A stretch of DNA of 64,000 nt, from contig NZ_AMRL01000002.1 in assembly GCF_000299935.1 (NCBI RefSeq), positions 62,001 through 126,000 on the forward strand, read 5' to 3'. The stretch's first letter is position 1; each line of letters opens with the position of its first letter. The notes beneath the pieces were generated by a model that searched no databases, was not told the origin of the DNA, and saw nothing but the letters and a program-made list of their open reading frames with translations. The translations under genes and the position numbers were made by a program. This document shows positions 27,694-40,348 of this stretch, in pieces. The stretch is from Oceanibaculum indicum P24. Its GTDB lineage: Bacteria > Pseudomonadota > Alphaproteobacteria > Oceanibaculales > Oceanibaculaceae.

Positions 27694-28416
27694 CTACAGC
27701 GCCAGCAGCTTGTCCGGGCAGTCGGTGACCAGGATATCCATGCCGTCCGCCAGCAGGCGGGCGGCATCCGCCGGCTCGTTGACCGTATAGGCCAGCGCCT
27801 TCATGCCGACGGCATGGACCGCGTCGATCCGTTCCTTCGTGTAGCGGCGGAAATTGCCGTTCACACTGACCGACTTCAGCCGCGCCGCATCCTCCAGCCA
27901 GCCTTCCTTGAAATCGTCCGTCAGATAGCCGCGCGACAGGTCCGACGCCTCGGCCAGTGCCACTTCCAGCGCCGCCGGCTTGAAGCTGGAGAACTGGAAG
28001 GGGGCATCACTCTTCCAGTTCTCCTGTACGATCTTTACCGTGGCGGCGGCGGTCTCGCGTTCGCGGCCGGGGCAGGGCTTGATCTCGACATTCACGCCCA
28101 TGCCGAGCTCGGCGATCAGTTCCAGCGCTTCGGCCAGGGTCGGGATGCGCTCGCCCGCGAAATCCGGGCCGAACCAGCCGCCGGCATCCAGCGCGCGCAG
28201 CGCGGCGAAGCTCTGCTCCGCCACTGGCCCCTCGCCATTGTTGGTTCGCCCCAGCACATTGTCGTGGTGGCAGATGACAATGCCGTCGGCGCTCAGCTTG
28301 GCATCCAGCTCCACCATTTTGGCACCGGCCTCGGCGGCCTTGCGGAAGCCGGCCAGCGTGTTCTCCGGCGCCAGCGCGGCGGCCCCGCGATGGCCGACAA
28401 TCCTCGGAAATTCCAT
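27694..28416 (-). CDS. ugpQ: glycerophosphodiester phosphodiesterase
   Basis: Hydrolyses glycerophosphodiesters to glycerol-3-phosphate and an alcohol. The 240-aa TIM-barrel protein has the GDPD signature: VGHRGAAALAPENT at the start, VELDAKLSADG (metal Glu/Asp), ICHHDNVLGR (catalytic His), NVEIKPCP and a C-terminal TVNEPADAARLLADGMD. No signal peptide is present, so it is cytosolic as is UgpQ. ATG 28416 follows GGAGAG. The ugp transport genes are not nearby. It ends back to back with cysK. Confidence 0.9.
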   Translation of the reverse strand: MEFPRIVGHRGAAALAPENTLAGFRKAAEAGAKMVELDAKLSADGIVICHHDNVLGRTNNGEGPVAEQSFAALRALDAGGWFGPDFAGERIPTLAEALELIAELGMGVNVEIKPCPGRERETAAATVKIVQENWKSDAPFQFSSFKPAALEVALAEASDLSRGYLTDDFKEGWLEDAARLKSVSVNGNFRRYTKERIDAVHAVGMKALAYTVNEPADAARLLADGMDILVTDCPDKLLAL

Positions 28417-28439
28417 ATCTAAACTCTCCACACGAAAGA

Positions 28440-28461
28440 GGCGGCACCCGAAGGTGCCGCC
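28440..28461 (-). terminator. terminator after pnp
   Basis: GGCGGCACC and GGTGCCGCC form a perfect 9-bp stem with a 4-base loop. On the minus strand it is followed by TCTTT. It lies 28 bases after the pnp stop and just before the phosphodiesterase gene. Confidence 0.65.
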
Positions 28462-28488
28462 CCAATGCCGTTCAGACAAGCGCCGGTT

Positions 28489-30615
28489 TTACTCGGCCGC
28501 ATCGTCCTTCTTCGACAGGTCCTCGCCGGTCTCCTGATCGATCTTCTTCATCGACAGCTTGACCTTGCCGCGGTCATCGAAGCCCAGCACCTTCACCTTC
28601 ACGGTGGCGCCGACATCGACCACATCCGTCACCTTGCCGACCCGGCCCTCGGCCAGCTCGGAGATGTGGACGAGGCCATCCTTCGGGCCCAGGAAGTTCA
28701 CGAAGGCGCCGAAATCCATGACCTTCACGACCTTGCCGGTGTAGATCACGCCGACCTCCGGCTCCGCCACGATCTCGCGGATCCAGTTGATCGCCTTCTG
28801 GCTCGACTCGTCGCTGACGGCGGCAACCTTCACCACACCATCATCGTCGATGTCGATCTTGGCGCCGGTCACTTCGCAGATCTCGCGGATCACCTTGCCG
28901 CCCGGGCCGATGATGTCGCGGATCTTGTCCTTCGGGATGTTGATGGTGGTGATGCGCGGCGCATTCTCGGACACGCCTTCGCGCGCACCGGTCAGTGCCT
29001 TCGCCATCTCGCCCAGGATGTGCAGCCGGCCACCCTTCGCCTGATCCAGGGCGATCTTCATGATCTCCTTGGTGATCGAGGTGATCTTGATGTCCATCTG
29101 CAGCGAGGTCACACCCTGCTCGGTGCCGGCCACCTTGAAGTCCATGTCACCGAGGTGATCCTCGTCGCCCAGGATGTCCGACAGGACGGCGAAACGGTCG
29201 CCTTCCTTGATCAGGCCCATGGCGATACCAGCCACCGGGCGCTTCAGCGGCACGCCCGCATCCATCATCGACAGCGAGCTGCCACACACCGTCGCCATCG
29301 AGGAGGAACCGTTGGATTCGGTGATCTCCGAGACGATGCGGATGGTGTAGGGGAAGTCTTCCTTCGCCGGCAGCAGCGGGCGCAGGGCGCGCCAGGCCAG
29401 CTTGCCATGACCGATCTCACGGCGGCCCGGCGACCCCATGCGGCCAGCCTCACCGACCGAATAGGGCGGGAAGTTGTAGTGCAGCATGAAGTTTTCGCGG
29501 TATTCGCCTTCCAGCGCGTCGATGATCTGCTCGTCCTGGCCGGTGCCCAGCGTCGTCACGACGATGGCCTGGGTCTCGCCACGGGTAAACAGCGCCGAGC
29601 CGTGGGTGCGCGGCAGCACGCCCACTTCCGACACGATCGGACGGACGGTCTTGGTGTCGCGGCCATCGATGCGCAGGCCGGTGTCGAGGATGGCGCCGCG
29701 CACAACGTCGGCCTCCAGCTCCTTCAGCACCGAGCCGAGCTTGTCCAGCGGCAGGCCTTCCTCGCCCGCCAGCACGGCCTTCACCTCGTCCTTCACCGCG
29801 CCGACCTTGGCGTAGCGCTCGGCCTTCTGGGTCTCCTTGTAAGCCTCGACCAGCTTGGCGCGGCCCAGCTCGGCCACGCGGGCCTGCAGCTTGTCCAGCC
29901 CCTCGGCCGGCGGGGTAAGGTCCCACGGCTCCTTCGCGGCCTGCTCGGCCAGCTCGATGATCGCATCGATCACCGCCTGCATGGCGTCATGGCCGAAGGT
30001 GACAGCGCCCAGCATGATCTCCTCGGACAGCTCATGGGCTTCCGATTCGACCATCAGCACGCCTTCCTGCGTGCCGGCCAGCACCAGATCCAGCTGCGAG
30101 GTCGAAACCTCTTCCTGCAGCGGGTTCAGGATGTATTCGCCATCCTTGTAGCCGACGCGCGCGGCACCGATCGGGCCCATGAAGGGCATGCCCGACAGGG
30201 TCAGCGCAGCAGACGCGCCAACCATCGCGACGATGTCCGGATCATTTTCCAGATCGTGGCTGAGGACGGTGCAGACGACCTGCGTCTCGTTGCGGTAGGA
30301 GGGGTGGAACAGCGGGCGGATCGGGCGGTCGATCAGGCGGGAGGTCAGCACCTCCTTCTCGGTCGGCCGGCCTTCGCGCTTGAAGAAGCCGCCGGGGATC
30401 TTGCCCGCGGCGAAGGTCTTCTCCTGGTAATTCACGGTGAGCGGGAAGAAGTCCTGCCCTTCCTTGGGGGCCTTGGCGCCAACAGCGGTGCACAGCACCG
30501 TGGTCTCGCCATAGGTGGCCATCACGGCGCCATGCGCCTGACGCGCGATCTTGCCGGTCTCCAGGACCAGCGTACGGCCGCCCCACTCGATTTCTTTACG
30601 GTAAACGGTAAACAT
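28489..30615 (-). CDS. pnp: polyribonucleotide nucleotidyltransferase
   Basis: Phosphate-dependent 3'-5' exoribonuclease of the RNA degradosome. The 708-aa protein has two RNase PH-like halves ([17 protein letters not shown] and, in the second, [14 protein letters not shown]), a KH domain near residue 555 ([18 protein letters not shown]) and a C-terminal S1 domain near 620-690 ([15 protein letters not shown]). Length is standard. It follows rpsO as in most bacteria. A 296-base leader separates them and contains the rpsO terminator, so pnp probably has its own promoter there. Confidence 0.97.
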   Translation of the reverse strand: MFTVYRKEIEWGGRTLVLETGKIARQAHGAVMATYGETTVLCTAVGAKAPKEGQDFFPLTVNYQEKTFAAGKIPGGFFKREGRPTEKEVLTSRLIDRPIRPLFHPSYRNETQVVCTVLSHDLENDPDIVAMVGASAALTLSGMPFMGPIGAARVGYKDGEYILNPLQEEVSTSQLDLVLAGTQEGVLMVESEAHELSEEIMLGAVTFGHDAMQAVIDAIIELAEQAAKEPWDLTPPAEGLDKLQARVAELGRAKLVEAYKETQKAERYAKVGAVKDEVKAVLAGEEGLPLDKLGSVLKELEADVVRGAILDTGLRIDGRDTKTVRPIVSEVGVLPRTHGSALFTRGETQAIVVTTLGTGQDEQIIDALEGEYRENFMLHYNFPPYSVGEAGRMGSPGRREIGHGKLAWRALRPLLPAKEDFPYTIRIVSEITESNGSSSMATVCGSSLSMMDAGVPLKRPVAGIAMGLIKEGDRFAVLSDILGDEDHLGDMDFKVAGTEQGVTSLQMDIKITSITKEIMKIALDQAKGGRLHILGEMAKALTGAREGVSENAPRITTINIPKDKIRDIIGPGGKVIREICEVTGAKIDIDDDGVVKVAAVSDESSQKAINWIREIVAEPEVGVIYTGKVVKVMDFGAFVNFLGPKDGLVHISELAEGRVGKVTDVVDVGATVKVKVLGFDDRGKVKLSMKKIDQETGEDLSKKDDAAE

Positions 30616-30860
30616 ACGGATATATCCTCGTCGTGCGGAACCCGCGCGTCCGGTCAGAAGAGCTGATGATCTATGGGAGGCGGTGGGGCCGGCTCGTCCT
30701 CGCCGACCCTTGTCGGCGGCGATGCCCAGCTTATCGACGACCCATATGGTCGGGTTCCAGTTCTTGCTTTCTCTTCTTTGCGCGCCCGTTCTATGTCACG
30801 GAACGCATGCAAGGTCAATCGAAAGCGGCGTTCAGCCCCCGGCTGCGACCCCCCAACGAA

Positions 30861-30888
30861 AAACGCCGCCGGTTTCCCGGCGGCGTTT
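30861..30888 (-). terminator. Rho-independent terminator after rpsO
   Basis: AAACGCCGCCGG and CCGGCGGCGTTT are perfect 12-base inverted repeats with a 4-base loop. On the minus strand the stem runs into TTTTTCG. It lies 23 bases downstream of rpsO. Confidence 0.85.
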
Positions 30889-30911
30889 CCGTACATCCGA
30901 AGATGCGGCGA

Positions 30912-31181
30912 TCAGCGGCGCAGGCCGAGGCGACCGATCAGCCCCTCGTAGCGCGACTGGTCCTTGCGCTTCAGATAGTCCAGCAGACGACGGCGCTGAC
31001 CGACCAGAACCAGAAGGCCACGACGCGAATGGTGGTCCTTCTTGTGGTCGTTCAGATGGTCGGTCAGGTTGCGGATGCGCTCGCTCATGATCGCGACCTG
31101 CACTTCCGGCGAACCGGTGTCGCCCTCGCCCTGGGCGTATTCCTTGATGAGCTCCTGCTTGCGCTCGGCGGTAATCGACAT
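30912..31181 (-). CDS. rpsO: 30S ribosomal protein S15
   Basis: Primary 16S rRNA-binding protein of the 30S platform. The 89-aa product is the exact usual length, with [36 protein letters not shown] and [12 protein letters not shown] matching the S15 family. GAGGAG sits 7 bases before the ATG at 31181. It lies between truB and pnp, the standard order, 16 bases after truB. Confidence 0.98.
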   Translation of the reverse strand: MSITAERKQELIKEYAQGEGDTGSPEVQVAIMSERIRNLTDHLNDHKKDHHSRRGLLVLVGQRRRLLDYLKRKDQSRYEGLIGRLGLRR

Positions 31182-31197
31182 CGTCAACTCCTCATAG

Positions 31198-32124
31198 TCA
31201 GAGGTTGAATACGCGCACCGGGTGAAGCCTGCCCTCGGCGAACCGTGTCAGCGCGACCGGCTTTCCTTCAGCCATGGCGCAGACGATGTCCGCCTTGTCC
31301 AGATCGCCGAGCCTGCCGATATCGGCCGCCCGGAACATCGGGATGGCCTGACCGGACCTTAGCTGGCTCGCTTCACTGCCGTTCAGGGCCAGGGCCGGGA
31401 TGTCGTCCAGCGCGGTCTCGATCGGCAACAGGTGCGATTGAAGGCCGGGACCATGCGCGGATTCCTCCAGCGAATCAAGCGAAATCGCGTGGTCCAGCGT
31501 GAAGGGGCCGCTGCGCGTGCGGCGCAGCGCCGTGACATGGCCGACCGTGCCCAGCGCCAGCGCCAGATCGCGGGCGAGGCTGCGCACATAGGTACCCTTG
31601 CCGCAATCCACCTCGAATTCCGCATGATCGGTATCGATGATGCGCGAGAGAGCCAGCCGCGTGATCGTGACGATGCGGGATTTCATCTCGACCGCCACAT
31701 TGGCGCGCGCCAGATCATAGGCGCGCTCACCCTCGATCTTGATCGCGGAGTAGCGCGGCGGCACCTGCTCGACCTCGCCCAGGAAGCCCGGCAGCGCCGC
31801 GATGATATCGGCCTCAGCAGGGCGCATAGGGCTGGTATCGCACACGTCCCCCTCGCCATCGTCGGTGGTGCGCGCCTCGCCCCAGCGCACGGTGAAGCGG
31901 TAGGCCTTGCGGCCATCCATCACGAAGGGAACGGTCTTGGTGGCTTCGCCCAGCGCAATCGGCAGGACGCCGGTCGCCAGCGGATCGAGTGTGCCGGCAT
32001 GGCCGGCCTTGGCGGCGTCGAACAGGCGGCGAACGATGGAAACGGCACGGGTCGAATTCAGCCCTATCGGCTTGTCGAGAACGACCCAGCCATCGACCTT
32101 TTCGCCACGGCGCTTACGCGCCAT
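31198..32124 (-). CDS. truB: tRNA pseudouridine(55) synthase
   Basis: Makes pseudouridine 55 in the T-loop of tRNAs. The 308-aa protein has the catalytic Asp in [16 protein letters not shown] (about residue 45), then [17 protein letters not shown] and the C-terminal [15 protein letters not shown] 32124 ([13 protein letters not shown]) is the family start; longer in-frame readings enter rbfA. It overlaps the 3' end of rbfA by 11 bases, implying coupled translation. Confidence 0.95.
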   Translation of the reverse strand: MARKRRGEKVDGWVVLDKPIGLNSTRAVSIVRRLFDAAKAGHAGTLDPLATGVLPIALGEATKTVPFVMDGRKAYRFTVRWGEARTTDDGEGDVCDTSPMRPAEADIIAALPGFLGEVEQVPPRYSAIKIEGERAYDLARANVAVEMKSRIVTITRLALSRIIDTDHAEFEVDCGKGTYVRSLARDLALALGTVGHVTALRRTRSGPFTLDHAISLDSLEESAHGPGLQSHLLPIETALDDIPALALNGSEASQLRSGQAIPMFRAADIGRLGDLDKADIVCAMAEGKPVALTRFAEGRLHPVRVFNL

Positions 32125-32578
32125 CGCCGCTATCCTCGTCCTCGTCGCTATCGCGTCTTTGATTGTCGAGGTCGCGCCGCACATCGGGGCGCAGCAGTAC
32201 CGTGTCGATGCGCGCCGAGGATTCGAAGGCCGAATCATAGACGAAGCGGATCGCCGGCACATGGCGCAGCGTGATCTCGCGGGCGATCTGGCCGCGCAGA
32301 TAGGCGGCCGAGCGGTTCAGCGCGGCCAGCACCTCCGGCGCGTGCGGCGCGTCGCTGGTCAGTTCGCCCAGCGGCATCACATAGGCGGTGGCATTGCGCA
32401 GATCCGGGCTGATGCGCACCTCGGTCACGGTGATCGAGACGCCCTCCAGGGCCGGATCGCGCAGATGTCCGCGCAGCAGGACGCTGGACAGCACATGACG
32501 CAGTTCCTCGCCAACGCGCAACTGGCGCTGGCTGGGACCGGCAAGGCTCCCGCCGCTATGAGGCTTTCGCTTCACCAT
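32114..32578 (-). CDS. rbfA: 30S ribosome-binding factor A
   Basis: Assembly factor for the 30S subunit and 16S rRNA 5' end maturation. The 154-aa protein has the KH-like core: RQLRVGEELRHVLSSVLLRG, TVTEVRISPDLRNATAYVMP and IREITLRHVPAIRF-type residues. An acidic tail ([11 protein letters not shown]) ends it. Start taken at ATG 32578 (MVKRKPHSGG); an in-frame Met at 32602 is also possible and neither has a strong ribosome site. Downstream of infB by 51 bases. Confidence 0.92.
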   Translation of the reverse strand: MVKRKPHSGGSLAGPSQRQLRVGEELRHVLSSVLLRGHLRDPALEGVSITVTEVRISPDLRNATAYVMPLGELTSDAPHAPEVLAALNRSAAYLRGQIAREITLRHVPAIRFVYDSAFESSARIDTVLLRPDVRRDLDNQRRDSDEDEDSGDGA

Positions 32579-32629
32579 GACGATTTCGGACCGCGCGCGC
32601 ATGCGGGACCGGCCAGAGGCCGGCCCGGC

Positions 32630-35302
32630 CTAAAGGGCGCGGGCCACCTCCTCAACCTCGAAACACTCGATGACGTCGCCGTTGCGGATGTCGTCGTAAT
32701 TCTCGAAGGCCATGCCGCATTCGTAGCCGTTGTTGACTTCGCGGACCTCGTCCTTGAAGCGGCGCAGCGTCTTCAGCGTGCCCTCGTGGATCACCACATT
32801 GTCGCGCAGCAGGCGGACCTTGGCGCCACGCTTCACCATGCCCTCGGTGACCATACAGCCGGCGACCTTGCCGACCTTGGTGATGTTGAAGACCTCGCGG
32901 ATCTCGGCATTGCCGATATGGGTCTCGCGCACGACCGGCGAGAGCATGCCGCTGAGCAGCGCCTTCACGTCATCCACGACATTGTAGATGATCGAGTAAT
33001 AGCGCATCTCGACACCGTCCCGGCGGGCCAGGTCACGGGCCTGCGGGTTGGCACGGACGTTGAAGCCGATCATCAGGGCGTTCGACGCCTTGGCCAGCGT
33101 CACGTCGCTTTCGTTGAAGGCACCGACACCAGCCTGCAGCACACGCACCGCGACCTCGTCATTCTCCAGCTTTTCCAGGCTGGCGCGGATGGCCTCGGTC
33201 GAGCCCTGCACGTCGGACTTGATGATGACCGACAGCTCCTTCTTCGCACCCTCGGCCAGCTGGGTGAACATCTGTTCCAGCGTGCCGCGGCCGGAGGTGG
33301 CGGCGGTCTGCTGGCGCAGCTTCGCCTGACGGTATTCGGCAATGTCGCGAGCCTGATTCTCGTTATCCACGACGATGAACTCGTCGCCGGCCTGCGGCGT
33401 GCCGTTCAGGCCCAGAACCTCGACCGGCGCGGACGGGCCGGCCTCTTCGATCTGGTTGCCCTTGTCGTCGAGCAGGGCGCGCACGCGGCCCCACTCGGCG
33501 CCGGCCACGAACACGTCGCCAACCTTCAGCGTGCCGCGCTGGATCAGCACGGTTGCCACGGAACCCCGGCCACGCTCGACCTTGGCTTCGACGATAGCGC
33601 CCTCGGCCTGACGGTCCGCATTGGCCTTCAGGTCCAGGATTTCCGCCTGCAGGAGGATAGCCTCCTCCAGCTTGTCCAGGTTGGTGCCTTCCTTGGCAGA
33701 CACATTCACGCACAGCACGTCGCCGCCCAGATCCTCGACCACCAGCTCGTGCTGCAGCAGTTCCTGGTGCACGCGCTGCGGGTTGGCGCCCGGCTTGTCG
33801 ATCTTGTTCACCGCCACGATGATCGGCACCTTCGCCGCCTTCGCATGGGTGATGGCCTCGACCGTCTGCGCCATGATGCCGTCATCGGCTGCGACCACCA
33901 GCACGACCAGGTCGGTCACGTTGGCGCCACGGGCACGCATCGAGGTGAAGGCCTCATGGCCCGGCGTATCCAGGAAGGTGATTTTCTGGCCCGAAGGCAG
34001 GTTCACCTGATAGGCGCCGATATGCTGGGTGATGCCGCCAGCCTCGCGGGCCGCGACGTCAGTCTTGCGCAGCGCGTCCAGCAGCGAGGTCTTGCCGTGA
34101 TCGACATGGCCCATGATGGTGACGACCGGCGGACGCGGCTGCGTCGCTTCCGGCGCATCAGCCTCGCGGCGAATGCTGAACTCGACGTCGGACTCGGCGA
34201 CACGGCGCATATTATGGCCGAACTCGCTGACCACCAGCTCCGCCGTATCGGCGTCGATCGGCTGGTTGATCGTGGCCATGACGCCCATGCGCATCAGCGC
34301 CTTGATGACGTCGGTGCCACGCTCGGCCATACGGTTGGCGAGTTCCTGCACGGTGATGGTCTCGGGGATGACGACGTCTCGCACGACCTTGTGGCGCTCC
34401 TGGTTGGCGCCCATCTGGCGCTGCTTCTCGCGTTCGCGCTGACGCCGGACCGAGGCCAGCGACCGCTGCCGCTCGCTGTCGTTCAGCGCATCGTTGATCG
34501 ACAGCTTGCCGCTGCGGCGACGCTGTTCGCCGCGGCGCGGGGCAGGCGCCGGACGGCGGGCATCCGCCTTGCCGGCCCCACCGCCTGCGCGGCGGCGGCG
34601 GCCTTCCTCATCATCCTCGGCGGGCACCGCCTCGACGATCTTGGCAGCGGCACGCGCACCGGCCCGTTCAGCCGTGCGGTCCTCGTCCGCCACGGCGGGG
34701 CGGGCGGCTTCCTCTGCGGCCTTACGCGCCTCTTCCTCGGCCTTCAGACGCGCATCTTCCTCGGCACGCTTCTTCGCCTCGGCTTCGGCGATCTGGCGCA
34801 GCTCCTCCATCTCGGCCGTGCGGCGGTCGACGATGACGGGTTCGGGCTCGGCCTCAGGCTCAGGCTCCGCGGCATGCGCTGCCTGCTCGGCCTCGACGTC
34901 AGGCCGTTCGTCCTCGCTGCGCTTGGCACCGGCGAGCGCGCGGATGCGGGCAGCGCGCTCCTTCTCGGTCAGCTGGCGCGGCGCGGCAGCCGCCGGCTTG
35001 GCGGCAGCCGGGGCCTCAGGCTCGCTCGGTGCCGGCGTCGGTGCGGCAGCGGGCGCCTCGGCGGGAGCCGCCTCGGGCGTTGCCGTCTCTTCGGCCTCGT
35101 CGGAACGGCCGATGGCGCGCTTGCGCTTCACCTCGACGGTGACCGTCTTGCTGCGGCCATGGGAGAAGCTCTGCCGGACCTGGCCCGCCTCGACGGTCTT
35201 GGTCAGCGACATGCGGCCGCGGCCGGAAAGGCTCAGCACCTTCTTGCCTTCCTGCTCGGTCTCCTTGGTCATATCCGTATCGGTCCGTTCTTTATCGCTC
35301 AT
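32630..35302 (-). CDS. infB: translation initiation factor IF-2
   Basis: GTPase that places initiator tRNA on the 30S subunit. The 890-aa protein has an IF2-associated N-terminal segment ([13 protein letters not shown]). A long charged Ala/Glu/Lys/Arg region follows to about residue 300, then IF2_N, the G domain (GHVDHGKTS near 397, DTPGHEAF near 444, NKID near 498) and two beta-barrels ending in [20 protein letters not shown]. Its ATG overlaps the ylxR stop as ATGA (35299-35302), so the two are coupled. The N-terminal region differs widely in length between species. Confidence 0.97.
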   Translation of the reverse strand: MSDKERTDTDMTKETEQEGKKVLSLSGRGRMSLTKTVEAGQVRQSFSHGRSKTVTVEVKRKRAIGRSDEAEETATPEAAPAEAPAAAPTPAPSEPEAPAAAKPAAAAPRQLTEKERAARIRALAGAKRSEDERPDVEAEQAAHAAEPEPEAEPEPVIVDRRTAEMEELRQIAEAEAKKRAEEDARLKAEEEARKAAEEAARPAVADEDRTAERAGARAAAKIVEAVPAEDDEEGRRRRAGGGAGKADARRPAPAPRRGEQRRRSGKLSINDALNDSERQRSLASVRRQREREKQRQMGANQERHKVVRDVVIPETITVQELANRMAERGTDVIKALMRMGVMATINQPIDADTAELVVSEFGHNMRRVAESDVEFSIRREADAPEATQPRPPVVTIMGHVDHGKTSLLDALRKTDVAAREAGGITQHIGAYQVNLPSGQKITFLDTPGHEAFTSMRARGANVTDLVVLVVAADDGIMAQTVEAITHAKAAKVPIIVAVNKIDKPGANPQRVHQELLQHELVVEDLGGDVLCVNVSAKEGTNLDKLEEAILLQAEILDLKANADRQAEGAIVEAKVERGRGSVATVLIQRGTLKVGDVFVAGAEWGRVRALLDDKGNQIEEAGPSAPVEVLGLNGTPQAGDEFIVVDNENQARDIAEYRQAKLRQQTAATSGRGTLEQMFTQLAEGAKKELSVIIKSDVQGSTEAIRASLEKLENDEVAVRVLQAGVGAFNESDVTLAKASNALMIGFNVRANPQARDLARRDGVEMRYYSIIYNVVDDVKALLSGMLSPVVRETHIGNAEIREVFNITKVGKVAGCMVTEGMVKRGAKVRLLRDNVVIHEGTLKTLRRFKDEVREVNNGYECGMAFENYDDIRNGDVIECFEVEEVARAL

Positions 35303-36005
35303 GTTCCATTCCTGCCCGCCGATTGAGCCGTACCAGGGGCCGTCCCCATGGTCGTGCCCGGCGAAGGCTTAGCCAGTTCGAACCGCCGCAGCCCCACCAG
35401 CCGCGCCGATTCCGTCAAAATACGCTCCGCGAGGCCGCCGCGCGCGATGGCGATATGCACCGCCCGGTCGCGCCCGAAAGCCTCGCCCATTTCATCGGCC
35501 CGCAGAACCTCCAAAACCGGAAGCCTGCCAGCCAGGGCGCGCAGCTTGCCGCGCCCCTCATCCGCGCCGTCCATGGCGGCCAGCAACACGCAAGCCGTGC
35601 CGTTCTGCAGCCAGCTGCGTACCTTCTCGTAGCCGCCGACCGCCTTGCCGGCGCGCCGCGCCAGCCCGACCTGCCGGACCAGCCGCTGCGCCAGCAGCGC
35701 CTCCACCCGGTCTGCCAGACCTTCGGGGACGCGCACTGTCGCGCGGGCGGCACGAGAGAACAACCCCTTCGCCACCGCCCTGTCAAGCGCGGCCCTGTCG
35801 GCGCTGATCCACAGGCCCCGGCCCGGAAGCCGTTCCTCCAGATCGGGGACCAGCATGTTGTCCGGCCCGACGACGAAGCGGATCAGCCGCGGCTTCGGAA
35901 GGACCTCACCGGTGGCGATGCAGCGCCGGCTGGTTGCCTTGCGCTCCTCGCGTTCCGACTCGGAGTCCTCCGGCAGTCCGGCGGGCAGCTGTTCGGCGGG
36001 CGCGG

Positions 36006-36009
<4 letters not shown>
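35299..36009 (-). CDS. ylxR: YlxR-type RNA-binding protein with L7Ae-like domain, no canonical start codon
   Basis: Nucleic-acid-associated protein found between nusA and infB. The conserved YlxR block reads [18 protein letters not shown], then [14 protein letters not shown], followed by an L7Ae-like region ([20 protein letters not shown]). The first ATG in frame (35856) lies after the RRCIATGE block and would delete it. Upstream to the frame's stop codon inside nusA there is no ATG, GTG or TTG. CTG at 36009-36007 overlaps the nusA TGA as CTGA, mirroring the usual ATGA coupling, and is taken here (236 aa); CTG codons at 35988 and 35976 are alternatives. The 3' end overlaps infB by four bases. 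Confidence 0.82.
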
Positions 36010-37532
<1,523 letters not shown>

Positions 37533-37567
37533 CTTTTCAGCGTCTCACCTGGCTGTCACGCGGTCAG

Positions 37568-38074
37568 TCATGCGACCTTCGAGCCGTCCTGCGCCGCCTG
37601 GGTGGCGGCGATCAGCTCGTCGGTCAAAATCAGTTTCGCCCTGGCGATATCGGCAACGGCGATATGCAGTTCGCCAGCATCGGTATCCATCACCACGGCA
37701 CCATCGGAATCCAGTCCCAGAAGCTTGCCGCGGAATCGCTTGCGGCCCTCGACCGGCACCTTCGCATCCAGCTTCGCCTCGAAGCCGGCATAGCGCTCGA
37801 AGTCGCGCGCCCGGACCAGCGGCCGGTCGATGCCCGGCGAGCTGACCTCCAGCGTATAGGCGGCCTTGATCGGGTCCTCGACATCGAGAAGCGCCGAAAC
37901 CGAGCGGCTGATGTCGGCGCAATCCTCGACCGTCATCGGCGCCTCGTCCAGCCGGTCCGCCATGATCTGCAGCACGGCCCGGCTGCCCCCCATGAGCTGG
38001 ACCCGCACCAGATCGTAGCCCATCGCCTGCAGCGAAGGCTCCAGCATCTCGGCAATGCGGTCGGTCAGCTCCAT
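37568..38074 (-). CDS. rimP: ribosome maturation factor RimP
   Basis: Assembly factor for the 30S subunit. The 168-aa protein has the RimP N-domain ([28 protein letters not shown]) and the hallmark [14 protein letters not shown] near residue 94, with an SH3-like C-domain ([15 protein letters not shown]). First gene of rimP-nusA-ylxR-infB-rbfA-truB-rpsO, which begins just after the terminator at 38129-38152. Confidence 0.95.
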   Translation of the reverse strand: MELTDRIAEMLEPSLQAMGYDLVRVQLMGGSRAVLQIMADRLDEAPMTVEDCADISRSVSALLDVEDPIKAAYTLEVSSPGIDRPLVRARDFERYAGFEAKLDAKVPVEGRKRFRGKLLGLDSDGAVVMDTDAGELHIAVADIARAKLILTDELIAATQAAQDGSKVA

Positions 38075-38128
38075 AAACCCTGTATCCGTCGATATAACGG
38101 CGGCACGGCCAACTGGGGTTCAGGAAAT

Positions 38129-38152
38129 AAAAAAGTGGGCCAGCGCCCACTT
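38129..38152 (-). terminator. Rho-independent terminator after trmB
   Basis: AAGTGGGC and GCCCACTT form a perfect 8-bp stem with a 4-base loop. On the minus strand the stem is followed directly by a T-run (TTTTATTT). It separates the metK-trmB unit from the rimP operon. Confidence 0.88.
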
Positions 38153-38224
38153 CCAACCAACTCAGCCATGCAACCTGATTAACGTGAGCGGTGATATATA
38201 CCGATTCGCTTCAACACTCAAGAT

Positions 38225-38947
38225 TTATCCGACAGCCGGCCCGCGCGGGCGGCGCCGGAAGCGCAGATAGACCGGCCGGCGGCCCTGGGCCAGCGCCTTG
38301 CCCTCATAACGGGTCTGCACCCAGTCGGCCGGCGGGTCGCGCCAGTCAGCCGGGCCGCGGGCCAGCCATTCGAAATCGGGATGTTCGGTGACATGCGCCA
38401 GCATCCAGCGCGCCACGCCCATATCGTCGCTGGCGATGCGCAGCTCCGCCCCGTCCTTCAGCAAGCGCGACAGCAGGGCCACCGTTTCCGGCTGGATGAA
38501 GCGGCGGAAATGGTGGCGCTTCTTCGGCCAGGGATCGGGGAACAGCAGGAAGAACCGGTCAACCGACGCCTCCGGCAGCCGTTCCAGCACCGGCCTTGCA
38601 TCGTCGGCATGCACGCGGACATTGCCGAGCCGGCCTTCCTCCAGATAGCGCAGCAGGCTGGCCACGCCGTTCACGAAGGGCTCGAACCCGATGAAGACTG
38701 TTCCGGGATGGGCCTTGGCCTGGGCCGCCAGATGCTCGCCGCCGCCGAAGCCGACCTCGATCCACAGCGCCTCCACCGGCGCGCCGAACAGCGCTGCGGG
38801 ATCAAGTACGTCTGTATCGTCCGCCGGCAGGGAAAGCGCATAGTTCGGCAGCGCCTCATCGAAGAGCTGCTCGCGCCAGGGGCGCAAACGCCGGCCTCGC
38901 CGCCGCCCGTAGAATTTACGGGCGCGACCGTCCTCTTCGGAACTCAT
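38225..38947 (-). CDS. trmB: tRNA (guanine(46)-N7)-methyltransferase
   Basis: SAM-dependent enzyme making m7G46 in tRNA. The 240-aa protein starts with a basic N-terminus (ARKFYGRRRGRRLRPW), then the SAM motif EVGFGGGEHLAAQA, the FIGFEPFVNGVASLL segment, and the substrate motif FLLFPDPWPKKRHHFRRF. The C-terminal RYEGKALAQGR matches the family. Start ATG 38947 is 14 bases after the metK stop; a longer reading would overlap metK. Confidence 0.94.
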   Translation of the reverse strand: MSSEEDGRARKFYGRRRGRRLRPWREQLFDEALPNYALSLPADDTDVLDPAALFGAPVEALWIEVGFGGGEHLAAQAKAHPGTVFIGFEPFVNGVASLLRYLEEGRLGNVRVHADDARPVLERLPEASVDRFFLLFPDPWPKKRHHFRRFIQPETVALLSRLLKDGAELRIASDDMGVARWMLAHVTEHPDFEWLARGPADWRDPPADWVQTRYEGKALAQGRRPVYLRFRRRPRGPAVG

Positions 38948-38961
38948 GTCGGGGAAACCTG

Positions 38962-40122
38962 TCAGAAAGCGCGCTTCAGCGCATCCGCCAGATCGGTCCG
39001 CTCCCACGAGAAGCCACCATCCGCCTCCGGCGCCCGGCCGAAATGGCCATAAGCGGCAGAACGGGCATAGATCGGGCGGTTCAGCTTCAGATGCTCGCGG
39101 ATGCCGCGCGGGCTGAGATTCACCATCTCCTGCAGCACGGCGGACAGCTTGTCCTCATCCACCTGGCCGGTGCCGTGGGTCTCGACATAGACCGACAGCG
39201 GCTTGGAGATGCCGATGGCGTAGGACACCTGGATGGTGCACTTCTCGGCCAGGCCGGCGGCCACGACATTCTTCGCCAGATAGCGGCAGGCATAGGCGGC
39301 CGAGCGGTCAACCTTCGTCGGATCCTTGCCGGAGAAGGCGCCGCCACCATGCGGTGCTGCACCGCCATAGGTATCGACGATGATCTTGCGACCGGTGAGG
39401 CCGGCATCGCCGTCCGGGCCGCCGATGACGAAACGGCCGGTCGGGTTTACGTAGAACTCGTCCTCCGGGCACATCCAGCCCTCGGGCAGCACCTTCAGCA
39501 CATGCGGGCGCACCAGCTCGCGCACTTCCTTCTGGTCGAGATGCCCGGCATGCTGCGTCGAGACAACGACCGAGGTGGCGCGCACCGGACGGCCATTCTC
39601 ATACTGTAGCGTCACCTGGCTCTTGGCGTCCGGGCCGAACGGGCTGTTGGCCTCGGCATGGCGCGCATCGGCCATCGACTTCAGGATGGCGTGGGAGAAA
39701 TGGATCGGCGCCGGCATCAGCACGTCGGTCTCGCGGCAGGCATAGCCGAACATGATGCCCTGGTCGCCGGCACCTTCGTCCTTGTTACCCGCGGCGTCCA
39801 CGCCCATGGCGATGTCGGCCGACTGCTCGTGCACATAGCAGTCGATATTCACGGTCTTCCAGCTGAAGCCGTCCTGCTCGTAGCCAATGGCGCGCACCGC
39901 CTCGCGGGCGGCTTCGACCATGGCGTCATGGGTGACGGGGCCGCGCACTTCGCCGGCGAGGACCAAGCGGTTGGTGGTGGCAAGCGTTTCCACCGCGACG
40001 CGGGACTGCGGGTCGCCGGCCATGAACAGATCGACGATGCTGTCGGACACGCGGTCGCAGACCTTGTCCGGATGCCCTTCGGAAACCGATTCGCTGGTGA
40101 AAAGATAGTTCTTACGCGCCAC
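38962..40122 (-). CDS. metK: S-adenosylmethionine synthetase
   Basis: Makes SAM from methionine and ATP. The 386-aa protein has [21 protein letters not shown]-type N-terminus with the metal and phosphate ligands (shown here in part), [10 protein letters not shown], the flexible-loop region, and [19 protein letters not shown]. Upstream is a 226-base gap to the XRE regulator, giving a long 5' leader in which I recognise no known SAM riboswitch. Downstream trmB starts 14 bases later. Confidence 0.97.
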   Translation of the reverse strand: MARKNYLFTSESVSEGHPDKVCDRVSDSIVDLFMAGDPQSRVAVETLATTNRLVLAGEVRGPVTHDAMVEAAREAVRAIGYEQDGFSWKTVNIDCYVHEQSADIAMGVDAAGNKDEGAGDQGIMFGYACRETDVLMPAPIHFSHAILKSMADARHAEANSPFGPDAKSQVTLQYENGRPVRATSVVVSTQHAGHLDQKEVRELVRPHVLKVLPEGWMCPEDEFYVNPTGRFVIGGPDGDAGLTGRKIIVDTYGGAAPHGGGAFSGKDPTKVDRSAAYACRYLAKNVVAAGLAEKCTIQVSYAIGISKPLSVYVETHGTGQVDEDKLSAVLQEMVNLSPRGIREHLKLNRPIYARSAAYGHFGRAPEADGGFSWERTDLADALKRAF

Positions 40123-40348
40123 CGTTGCCCCCGCTTGTGAACCTTTAACGCCTGAATCCTGGTCGCCCCGGTACCTGCCGAGGCCACCGTCTTCCGCTTG
40201 CGCCCACCGTGGTCACACCGGCGCGCATCCTGCCAAGCAAGGCCGTGCGGAAGCTGGAAAGCGGCAACTAGTTGCAATCTTTCCTGGCAGGGTCAAGGAA
40301 AATTAGCGTGTGGAAAATCGCGGCAGTGCGGATGAAACGCGCGGCACT

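Noticed and set aside
31907-35326. A long plus-strand open frame opposite truB, rbfA and infB
   Set aside because: Low-complexity composition and no recognisable family; the minus strand encodes well-known translation genes.
40123-40348. A SAM riboswitch in the long metK leader
   Set aside because: I looked for SAM-I, SAM-II and SAH-type conserved cores and saw none. A covariance-model search of this span would settle it.
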